From assembly GCA_963971285.1 (NCBI GenBank), contig OZ020250.1, positions 21,542,783-21,606,782 on the forward strand: a DNA stretch of 64,000 nt, read 5' to 3'. Below, piece after piece: positions 49,887 to 61,140 of this stretch. The first letter of the stretch is position 1; each line of letters begins with the position of its first letter. The notes beneath the pieces were generated by a model. It saw nothing but the letters and a program-made list of their open reading frames with translations. It did not search any database and was not told the DNA's origin. A program made the position numbers and the translations under genes. This DNA is from Astropecten irregularis. Lineage: Eukaryota > Echinodermata > Asteroidea > Paxillosida > Astropectinidae.

Positions 49887-51251
49887 CACTAGATCAACAA
49901 AGCTCGTCATATCATGGAGTCATATATGCACACACAATTAAACGGATGACTTATGTTGGATAACTTATTATTAAGCCTAATCATATAGCAATGTTATCAG
50001 TTAACCACAGTAGTATCTCGCAGAGATACATACCCGGACCCCCTGCCTACGCGCACTGCAAATATTATGGTACTTAAACAGTTCAGTCATAACTCACAAG
50101 CTCTCTCACACCACCTAGGAGAGGTTAGATAGGTTATACAAATTTCTGTTGAAATATCGACGGGTAGAAAGAAAACACAAGTGACATTTCGATTCCTGGA
50201 ATTGAGACCTTCGCATTGTGAATTATAAAACTGAATCTATTCATTTGTTCCTCTATCGAGTGTTCTTCCAGAGAATTGTTTTCTGCGTCAGCGAGTTGGG
50301 TTGAGTCATCAGACTTATGCAGTCCCTGGACCAGAACGCAATAAAAATGCACAGAGATAGATAGAGAGGGCCAATACACGATTTGACACCATGGCCTGAG
50401 TGGAACTTGTGAAGTTCATCCATCAGTGATGTATGCAGACTGATGACTAAGCCTAGTCTCATTCGTCTGACTGATCAAGTTCATCACATCTATGGTGTTT
50501 CACAGTTTCAATGTTCAAGTTTGAAAGGGAATGACTAATTTGCAAGTCTCGACCGTCACGTCTGGCACAGACGCACAAGATAAATCGAGAAGGTACTGCC
50601 ACGAGAAAGGGAAGTAACGTTTTGGTTTGACGTAGAAAATTCCGTAACGAACAGGGAGTTCAACAATTAAGCTATTTTCTGACTGTCAGTATTCGTTTAT
50701 GCCCAAAGATTCAAAGTGAAAAAAGCTTTTTTTTACAAATAAAACTGAAAGTCATGGCTCAAAGGATCCCTCGTCCCCCTGCCTTTTTTCCTCAAATACA
50801 AACAAAATAGTGAAGTAATCCTTTTCAACAAAACTATGAAAAAGCACAACTGAAAATGGACTAAAAGTTGGTGAAGTTGTAAATGATAAGAGTTTTTAGT
50901 GTGACGTTTTAAGTCATTCAAAAGGCTCTATGTCTTTATCAGCTTAATGCCCACTTAAGTATCCATTAACTCTCTGCGGAATTTTAAGCGCAGTTGAAAT
51001 ATGCAGATAAAAAGCTATTTTTGAAAAGCCAAATGTTCTTCATCTTAATCAGAATGGTAATCGTGATTTGTAAGCTAAAGTCACATCAGAGTTACCGGGA
51101 CAGCTTGGCATTGGGTACTGAGTGGAGGTCAGCATAGTATGGACTTCATGAAAGCTCTTATCAAACATGACAAGGTATACATGTTGCTTCCATTTCACTG
51201 TATCATTTTAAACGACATCAACGAAATGAAAATTCATGAGTGGGTTAGACT
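49887..51251. other. Noncoding stretch
   Basis: No gene, RNA gene or repeat copy was recognised here. Confidence 0.35.
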
Positions 51252-51545
51252 GTGGGTGCTGTGGCCTAGTGGTCTGGCGTGTCGTACTGGGGGTCTCGTG
51301 GTCAATGTACTGATTGTGGGTTCGAATCCAGCCATGGGCTAGTGGTGCTTGCTTCTATGGGCAATATCCTTTGTCACATATTGCTCCGCTTCACCCAGGA
51401 GGAGTAAACGGGTATCTGTGATGGCTTTGTGGTTTGATTAGCCTCTGCAGAGAGGACTGCACCAATTACGGGCTGTATACTCCCAAAGGGAGTTGAGATG
51501 GTTCCAGGAATGTAAATTATGGCCCGATGACCAGCGGTAAATTCG
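51252..51545 (+). mobile_element. tRNA-derived SINE, plus strand
   Basis: The head TGGGTGCTGTGGCCTAGTGG holds an A box, and the B box is GGGTTCGAATCCAGCC (about 51319-51334). The body includes CTTCACCCAGGAGGAGTAAA and GGTATCTGTGATGG, then GTTTGATTAGCCTCTGCAG and GGGAGTTGAGATGGTTCC. The tail boundary is approximate and no target duplication was found. Confidence 0.75.
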
Positions 51546-54500
51546 GTTAAACTTTGCTAGTATTTTGAGGCATTTTTGATAAAGAATCAGAACAGAAAAC
51601 AAAAATTTAAAGTAATTTACCCATGGCATGGAAATACATATATTAAAGCATTTCATAACGTGTTCCAGGAAACCACAACACGACGTTTCAGTTCGGCAAT
51701 GTTTGGCACCATAAGTGGCGTCACATAGACACATACCTGTACGCATATTTTGTACATGCTCGTTCGTACACAAATGGATAAACTGGTGCCCGAGTCAATA
51801 TCAAATTGTCGTAAAATATCCTTGTATCTGAGTATATCTAAATAATAAATAAGTAAAGTCTACATCACATAGTTTAGATCGCAATGACAATGTTGATTCA
51901 AGATAATAATGCAGAGGTATAATAATATAAGAGCCGGATTATAGTCCTGCGTTGGTAAACATACACGAAGCTAGCCTTCGCCATGCTGTGTCTGGCCTTG
52001 TTATTGTGGTCAATCGGTCAGCTAGATTTTGACTCTGACCACCGCTCAGGACACTGTGCGTGTCCAGCTTTTAATGTCGTTACAGAAATCTGACATTGCC
52101 CTTGGCCATGTGCACTCGATTCGGAGAAATCATTCTATCACGTGTTTGGACAATATCAATTAGGAAATGACCAAGACTAGGTCACACCACAATGACCGCA
52201 CGGTGCAAAGATGATACCGTTCCCATAAAGAACATGTTGAGGAGTTGTTGGTTCCTTTACACACCAATCAAAGTCCCCATCTAAGCAAGTTCAAACTTCA
52301 AATAAGGGGCTTTTGTGTAATTATAGTCATGGGCATCATGACATGTGCATGCTTAGAAGTTTGTCAGGAAATTCTACTATAATTATTCATTATACTCAGG
52401 CGGACTGAACAAAATCAGTGCTTTGAATTTGTGAAACTATTTGCTGACACCTGAGGGCGCTGTTTATATGAGATCAAAGCAGGGCCCGTTATTTTTTTAA
52501 TAATTAATTAATTAATAAATAAATTAAGCACATTATATACCAAATAAAAGCAAAACCATCCAAAGTATAACATTTTTCAGTCTTGTATACAATCACAGTA
52601 TACGAGACAACATTCATTCATTTGCTATTGACAGGAATGACGTCATTGTTTTCCAATGAATATGCAAATCAACTTCAAATCAAAAGCTTTTGATGAAAAG
52701 GTTCTTATACTCCACAAATTAATGAATAAATTAAAAGAAATAATGAACCATTGCAAAGAAACATTATACACTCAATGAAAGGCAGTATTTGCATCACATG
52801 AACCATTTAAAATAGTTGTCTTTCCTTATTCCGGAGCCTGCGGCGTTCAAGGATGACCGCTGGTCAAAAGTTGCCAGGGTCAAAGTTAGCAATTTATTCC
52901 CTAGCTTTGCACCTTAAGGAAGTAATAATAGGATGTATGTCAGAATAGGTCTGGTCTACATACCTGTAGGATTTCTGTCCGTCTGCCCAAAGGGAGATAG
53001 AACCGTCAAGGATGGTGAAGCACAGACTGGTATGCTGATGGTTCTAAGAATGACCTTGCATCCTGTTTCAATCAGCAAACGTATGATGTACTGGAGCGGA
53101 CATTGCAAAGAAAGGAAGTCAGATAGAGTTAGAAGAATCGTAGAAAGTCGAAAGACATCACGTAACTCCGTGATAATTTACCTGTGCACAAATTAATTTG
53201 ACTTTTGTACCGTTTCTTCCTTAAAAAAAGTATTGCAATCACATTTTTACTCATTATGGAAATCCCAATTTCAGTGTTACCCCCTCCCTCAGACAGGCAA
53301 CCCCCTCACAGGGGCTATAAATAAGCGACACCCTAAGGAATGATTATGATGATGTTGCAAAGCTTTGACTTGAGCCTTGCATCCTTCTTACATGTGGTGG
53401 TTGGGCAACATGAGGTTTGTTGCAACATATGGAATCACTTTGGTAAGCTTTTGGATTTAATTAGCAATCAAATTTTCAATCAGAAAAAAAAACCACCGAG
53501 ACTGTTATAGAATGAAAAACCGCAAAGTTATATGTTCACATTAAACAAATAATATAAAATTCGGAAACAGTAGTATTTCTTTTCTTAGAAAACCTACTAA
53601 AGCTGTTACTTTGGCCTAGAATAAACATACAGCAGTGGCTGCCATATTTATTCAGGAGGCCCGGCCGAGGCCGTCGAATTTTTGGTTGAATTTAATTGGA
53701 AATACACCAATGAGAATAGGCCTACATCATGAATTTCGTCTCCTGAAGTGGAATATAAACATTCTCTTTTATTTCATAGGCCTCTTCCTCTGAATTTATT
53801 TTGCCCAGTTTTCTCTTCTATACTATTTTATTTAGCCCTCACCTTGAGTGGCATTCTGGGCCTTGTGTTGGGCGATTCACATTTAAAAAAAAATAGGCCT
53901 AAAATTATTGTTCGATCTGGCCAAGTTGGCCAAAATTTCTCCCAGCTAAAAACAATACATTTTAAAAGTATTAATTTTATTAAATTTTTATCTTAATTTA
54001 TAGACATGTAAAAGATATTCTAAAACAAATACAGCAAAATATAGTAAGCCTAACACATTGACAACTTTCATTGACTGATACACTCATAAGCAAAGTCGAA
54101 GTTCAAAGTTTCCATAGTGATTGTAACCATGACAATGACCGGTATATTCCACTGTTGCATGCATGACAGAAGCGTAGCGATATAGAGCTGACTACATGTA
54201 CATGATGTACTGTGACCTTGTGTGATGGGCTATTTTAGGCCCAGCTTCTATACTTAGTCCTAGTTCTGACGAATCGAGAAATATTATCAATTAAAGCCTA
54301 ATTCATTCTTAACTTGGCAAAGGCAGGACATGACAGTACACGATAACTAATCCCTAAGGGAACAAATGTGATTATATATGATAATTCTATAATAAATACT
54401 ACATGATATGATTAGATAAGATTGAATTCAACTCACCTATAGTGCACAGTAGATGAAGGTCATCGATAGCACAGGGAGTTCAGTTGTCACCTCAGCAGAC

Positions 54501-55719
54501 TGTGTCAGACAAGGCCCAGTAAGTGTTTGTAGACCTATTTCTGATGCACTTTCACTGCTTCGGTTATATCATTATGATGCGCAAGAAACCAGTCGTTCAT
54601 CATTTCTGAGGATCTCTCCAAATATTGCACCGTTTTTAAAGGCTGCTAATGTTCGCATAGGTAGGCGGGGTTTCAGAAAGTGACACCGCAAAAACAAACG
54701 GTCTTGTGTTTTGGATTTCCACGGTGTGATTGCAAATGCTGGATCAATTTCACCGCCGCTCAGCACGTCCAGGCAGCGGTATGCCCACGCGACTGTAACC
54801 GGTAACTCACCGGGGGACGTACGTGTCTGTGACTGACAAGATGACTCAATATTTCAATCCCAGTTTGTTCCGTTTTCCATAATTGTTATTCTTTGTCTGG
54901 CGAGACCGTCAACATTGCATGAGCCCTCGTTCGTCTACAAGCATCAGTCGCTAAGAAGCAGCTCAAATAAACCAGCCAAACATCCAAGATCATCCAGCAC
55001 GAGTTAGAGGTGACGTGTATGATTTTGTCACCGATATAAGTCCGATGCGAACGTGAAATATTATGCGTGAAGTATGAGTGTATTTTAATCACTGCTTTAT
55101 CACTGTACATGATTGTGTACGGTGTGCTCGTGTTTGGGGAAAATTGTTCCAATGTGAAGCACGTGGTAGTCTGGTCCCTGCGCTTGGCTTGATCTCAAAG
55201 CAAACTCCGTGCGGCAGGAAACAGGCCAGAATGACATAAACACGTGAGTGGCATAATTCTCGCTGCTTATTTTAATACATGAATATTCACAAGTGAAAGT
55301 TTCACAATCACGTTGAAGGTTGTGGACTGTGGGTGGTACAAATCCATCACATCACATCACACAGGATGACTCAATGAAGTTGGCAGCTGTGAACAAAGGC
55401 ATCTGTAAATAGTCATCGTAATTACTTCTTACGATCTCAAAATAATTAAGAGCTAAGCATCTTCAAGTCCTCAATTTTCAATTTGGAATTAATAACCCTC
55501 ATTTAAAGGTCACTACTTTGGTTTTTGTCAAAGAAATACAGATTCATGGGCAGAAATAAACAGTAACAGTCATCTGTGAAAATTTCAGTTCCATACGTTG
55601 CCCACTTTTTGAGAAAACAGTGAAAAACAGACACAGTATTTCTTAAGTCTTTTCTCTTTTATTTTTGATCTTTTAAAAGATCAAAACGATTTTCGGTCGT
55701 TGTTTTACTAAATAAATAA
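51546..55719. other. Noncoding stretch
   Basis: No gene was recognised. TGACGTCA is at 52638 and TAGGCCTA at 53717 and 53894. The string AGGGGCTATAAATAAG near 53308-53325 contains a TATA-like box with no associated open frame. Confidence 0.35.
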
Positions 55720-55845
55720 ATACACCATTTCAGGCGGAAAATGTTTAAAAGTAGGTTTCTGCTACCATCATCTTCATACCCTGTAAGTTATACGTAAATC
55801 TGACGGTAAAGATTTCTGTTTTGGTCTTTTATCAAAGTATGATAC
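55720..55845 (-). repeat. Dispersed repeat, family B, copy 2
   Basis: The reverse complement (CAGAAATC, GATTTACGTATAACTT, GAAGATGATGGTAGCAG, TTTTCCGCCTGAAATGGTGT) follows the copy at 17215-17345. Confidence 0.65.
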
Positions 55846-56653
55846 TACCTTTAAAATCATGATGACCAGACACTAATGTAGAAGAGGGATATGCCTTAAA
55901 CTGACTAGGTTTCACAGGAAATTGAAGTGAAAATAGCACTGTATTTGGGTTTGGGGTTTGTCTTTCCTCTGGTATAATTATCCATGCAGGATGTTCAAAG
56001 GCGGAGCAAGTCAGATCAAAGTAATCCCCAATTAATTGTTTCCTGGACATTTCCCGCAAGGAAATGAAACCGAAGCCCTCCAGCATGCAACTGGCTCCCA
56101 CCTGTCCCCATCCTTGTGTGCAATTTATTTTTAAGGCACATGACCAACAAAAGGGTCCCATGAGCACTTTTAAAGATTATGTTAAGAAAGAGATTAAATT
56201 CGAAGCTTTTTGTGGGAGGAAGGGGTTTGGGTCTCCTGTCTCAACCTCTCAGCCAAAAGGAGATTGGATCTACAATCGCAGCTGACCTCTTCATCAGACA
56301 CTGAAAAACAATCGTGGGAAACTTGGACGCCAAGGCAAGGCGAATGCATAACAAAAACATGCGAAGGACTCTGACACGTAGCACTAATTAAGTTTCACTT
56401 TCAAACGGCAAATATTGTGAAATTTTTGTAATGGGTGGAGTTTTATTTTCTTTCAAAAATACAATTTTGAGTTCATGGATTGCATCAGTTTCAGTGGTGT
56501 GATTGCGCGCCAAAACTACGAGCGTACAAAATATTTTGTGTTTTTCTGACAAGGACACAATTCCAAAACATGACAGAACCGCCATGCTTCTCACGGAGGT
56601 GTTGTTTTGGAGTAGCAGCTGTACTTTCCTTAAAGGGATATCGTCGTCACGAG

Positions 56654-56894
56654 GGGCCTTTTCGAAACGGAGGCTTAGGCTCAGGCTCCAGCCCTGACAT
56701 CCATATGCTGAAAATATAGGTTGTCAGGGTGGTTTTTCATTGAAGCTGAAGCTCTGTTTTCCTTTTCATACTAGAGAATCTACTTCAGAACCGCAGCCAA
56801 AAGTCCCTATTTTGTTGCCCGTTGTTTTAGAATGGATTCACGAAATGGAGCCGGGGACTTAAACGGAGCCTGAGCCTCCGTTTCCAAAACGCCC
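56654..56894 (-). mobile_element. MITE-like element, family A, copy 4 (inverted)
   Basis: The ends are GGGGCCTTTTCGAAACGGAG and CTCCGTTTCCAAAACGCCC. Internal blocks appear in the reverse order and complement of copies 1-3 (CATTGAAGCTGAAGCTCTG, AGAGAATCTACTTCAG, GAATGGATTCACGAAATGG). Confidence 0.85.
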
Positions 56895-59800
56895 GCGGTC
56901 TTAACAAAATGAAGATTTTCGATTTTATTGCAAACTTTCAAAATACGTTATCAAGCGCATAATTCATGCATGGAAGGTTGGTTCGATGCGGAGACAAATT
57001 TTGCATCATGATAATTGTCAGATATGTGACAAGTCATGATTTATACAGTTTTGTATGATCGCACATTGGCGAAAGTTTGTTCAGTGTCTCATTGGGACGT
57101 TTAAAGCTTTCATCAGAAGCCAATTATAAAATTATGACTGGGTGTTAAGGTGGACAAAATAAGACCAATACTTTGTCTGATCCCGCATGAACTAAAAATC
57201 ACACGTCAATATTTCTGTGTTCACTTTCAATTACTTAAAATTAATCCAATCAGTTTCCCTTGTGGTTAATTATTTGATGATTGTAGAAAAAGAAAGAAGA
57301 AGAAGAAAGAAATCATTCACCTCATTCATGAAACTGATTCACCTATACATGTATTATGCCCAGGTTATTGCCGTCACAGACGTGGAACTAAAAAAAACTT
57401 AAACTTTCATGTTCTGAAGATAAGGTTTTCCCAAATCATGAGACTAATAGCCACATCGTATACCGTAGATGGCTGAGAGTTCGTGTTTACACCAGCAGGG
57501 CATTTCACATCAGCAGCACAGACAAACAAATCACGGAAGTTGACATAATATTTGTCAAGTTCTTGCCCTACAGTGTGTCGAAAAGGTGTCCAAGATAAGG
57601 ATCTTGTAAACTGAATAACTGTTCTTACCAGGCTGGATGTAGTCTTGTTTACCAGAAAATCTTCAACATCATTTTCGAAACTGAAATTCTACGTTCTCAC
57701 GGACTTCGTCACACCGAACCGACCTTGTTTGGGAAATATTTCTTTGGTGTCGCGGAGCTACCACAAATAGAATGATTCGATGCATGTCTATGCCCGTGAA
57801 TCAATTTTGCTCATGATGCCTAAGCAGATGTAACTTGAGGTCTCTAAATAAAGAAAACATGACTAGACATTCTTGAGTCAACTGTTGTGTGACTAGGCGA
57901 CACTTCCTCCAAGAATCAATTGACTCAGTTCTCTCCAAGTTTAGTTTCCCAGTAAAGCCGATGAACTCTGTGATTCTTTTGTAAAGTTTGGATGTTGTAT
58001 TCAACATCAAAAGCAGATGAATCGAACTCAAACAGTTTGGCAAAACAACTGGCAATTTGCCACCAGATCTGGTTGATATTGCACCTTCCCGAGTGCAGTT
58101 TACTAATCAAAACGGAGATTACATGATTAGTCCATGTTTCCGTCAATTTCAAACTCGTTACTGTAATTAGTCCTCACTACCAAAATAAATGATTGAAATT
58201 ATTCACTTGCTAATGTTTTCCACCTGTGTGAATATTTTCCGTATTAAGACAGTGAAGCGAATTAATCAATAAAGGCTTCATTAACCCTTTCATTAACATT
58301 TTACATAGTCGGGTGACAAAGTCCTTTCCAACAGGTGTCGCAGTATCAGTCTCGAAATATCATACATCGAAATCTGTTTGGTGTAAAATGATAGCCAAAT
58401 ACGGACATCATAATTCTCACACACAAAAATAGACTTCTTTATATAGACATCATTCAAAATATACTAGATATGATCCTAAATATACGTTAAGAACACCTGA
58501 ATATGGAATGATAACATGTTTCATCAGTGAACGATAAAACAATAGTTTACTGCAACAGGCTAGGCCATTGAACGCCAATCATTTTGAGTAAGTTATCTCC
58601 AGAAAAAAAAGAGAATCAAAATTATTATGTGAAACAGTTTAAACATACATTGCACCCTGTTACAAACTCAGGATTCCCCATAAGTTCCATCACCGCATGT
58701 AAAGCTCTGAAACTTTTCACTCAAAAGTAAAAGAAGCAAAAAAACATGAAGAGGAGACAAGGACGAACATTTAAAAGTTTAAGATGTGCCACGGAAGAAA
58801 GCCGAAAGACACAGTTTGAGACAAACCCATCATGGACTCAGATGTGGGACTAGCGACCCACCATCTCTTATAAGCTGAAGACTGAAGCCTGATCTAAAAG
58901 AATGATACAGTCTGTTGGTCATATTACGACACAAACACGGTTTTGTTTTCTGTTTTTTGGAAATTAAATTTCGTGAACACAAATCCCTTTCGTAAATTTC
59001 TGCAGCCCGTGCGCCCAAAATAGCACATGCGACTCGTTTTTCTTTTTATGCAGCTCGTGTTCAGTACACAACATTTTATTGATTCGTATTTCGTTTTGTC
59101 TCTTCAAATTCTGTGCCACGTTTTCGGTGAAAGTAAACACGTTATAAATGTTTGATTGCTTTTCAAGAGTCTTGAGATGCTGTTTTGTTCCTCCTTGGGT
59201 GCTGGCTTGGTATAGGGACATGGCGCGTGCACGGACGCTGGTACTCCACACGACCGTTAGAGCAAGATGCTGTATTCGTGACAGGGTATATCTGATGATG
59301 GGCATGTCTGGGTGTCTGTCATTAGATCGAAATACTGGAGCTCTGCGTCCAATTTTCGGTCAATTAGAGGAGGGCAGGACAAAAGACTTAAGAGATGATA
59401 AAGTCACAAAGGGCTGGATGATATGAGCTGATGCTGGCCGTTCAGCTCGCTCAGAAAATCGTATGAGCACAGGACATTTAGTGGTACATCAGTGGGCTTC
59501 TGTAAACGAGGGATGAGTCATACCATGATATACCCTTGACCCACTCTCAACTTTATCAACTCGGATATAGAGAACCTCAAAGAAAGGATACAGAGATCTG
59601 GGACAAAAAGACGAAGAAGGATGACCAATTTTAGCGTCACCGTCCAAGAGTGCCCCTTTAATGTTCATTTAATTGAATTGCTGCGCCGAGCCACGTGGGC
59701 AACACTTGACCAATAACGCGTCCTCCTCATTGTGGTTGATCCGCTAATAACAACCAAGGTTTGACAACAAGTCGATCTTCCAAAGATGAATAATTAATTT

Positions 59801-61080
59801 CGCCTCATAGAAAAGGCATCCCAGTGTTTTGTACCGCCTGTTTGCACATCACTCTGTCTAATGACGAAGTGGTCGGTTCCCTAATCTCAGGGTTCGATAC
59901 GTGGAGCCTACATACAACCGTAGATATCTTGAATAATTTAGCAGATTTTCAAAGAAACTACCAAGCTGACGACACTCATCTTAGAGCGTTAAGTTGAGAT
60001 ATAACAAAGTGACACCAGGTTGTTTTGGACCTAATTATTCACAGCGATGTATATGCAGGTTTTTACGGGCAAAGGTTGAAATCAATACTGCCAAATTTAC
60101 GAAGGAAAACCTTCTCTTTCCTTGGATTAAAATTGCAACTATTAAACTAATTAGGGGGCATAATCTATGCAAGATTCATGTGAAAGTATTTGGTCAGTTT
60201 TGATTCCGATTCTTCTCTACTGAAGTCTCGTGCACGGTGTGGGTATCTTTCACGCACTATTATTCCGCTTCCAAACATTAAATTTGAAGATGGTCTGATT
60301 TTTTTTTTTTTCAGATTGAAATATAGGCTATATATCATAATCACCATATGAAGTACAGTATAATAGTGGAAAATACAACAAAAACTCTGCAGAGAAAAAG
60401 TGGGATGTATTTGGTTGGGATGGGCTGGGTTGGTTGAATTTGGAATGAATGCAATACCGTCATATTAAAAGGTGAATTTTAGTCAAGTATGCCAAATAAA
60501 TGTTCATCAGTGTTGTAACAATTGTAGCATGACGTCAACCTAGGATTATGATCATCACTCATAGACACATGCAGAGTCGGAAATCAGACTCAGGTGACAG
60601 TGGGTCCCCATGATTATGATAAACCGCTGACGTAGGTAAGAAAATATGATAAAGGAAAGCAGGATAAAGACCGGAACCAGTCTCAAGGTATAACCGGACC
60701 CAAGTTGTCCGGACTCCGGAGGTGCCAAGAACAACAAAAAGGAATCAATTAGAATTCGAGCAGTATTAACAAACGATGGCCCAATCACAGTGTCTTCGGT
60801 TCAAAAACGAGTCGGTGGAAAAACAGGCAAGCGTGATGTCGGGAAAGGGGAGTTTTCCGGGGCGAGAAAGAACTGTTATTCTTTGAGTCTCGGATGGAAA
60901 CCGCACCGGTGATAAAATGTTGTCTTTGATCCCACCAGCCTTTTCTGGCCATACATTTGACTTTCACACGTTTATCAACTGAAACTGACGCTCAAAAGAA
61001 GCACGAGACAATGTTAATTTCTCGTTGGGGCAAAGAGTAGTTATAACCTATATCATGTATCTTGTTTATAATGTTCCCTT
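56895..61080. other. Noncoding stretch
   Basis: No gene was recognised. The block 57226-57280 is the second copy of the repeat at 14738-14790. TGACGTCA is at 60530. Confidence 0.35.
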
Positions 61081-61140
61081 AGCCTTTGAGAAAGATCAAG
61101 CTGTAAGATCGAAACATGAGGGATTCCTAACCATCAAGCA
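61081..61140 (+). repeat. Family C repeat (hammerhead-like hairpin)
   Basis: AGCCT, TTGAGAA (61086-61092), A, GATC-loop-GATC (61094-61110), GAAAC (61111-61115), ATG, AGGG. It is a diverged copy with stem I partly lost. Confidence 0.6.

Noticed and set aside
53308-53325. TATA-box promoter
   Set aside because: A TATA-like string alone, with no gene recognised downstream on either strand.
59860-59915. Possible tRNA-like B box (GGGTTCGATACG)
   Set aside because: No A box or SINE body is present nearby, so this is likely chance.
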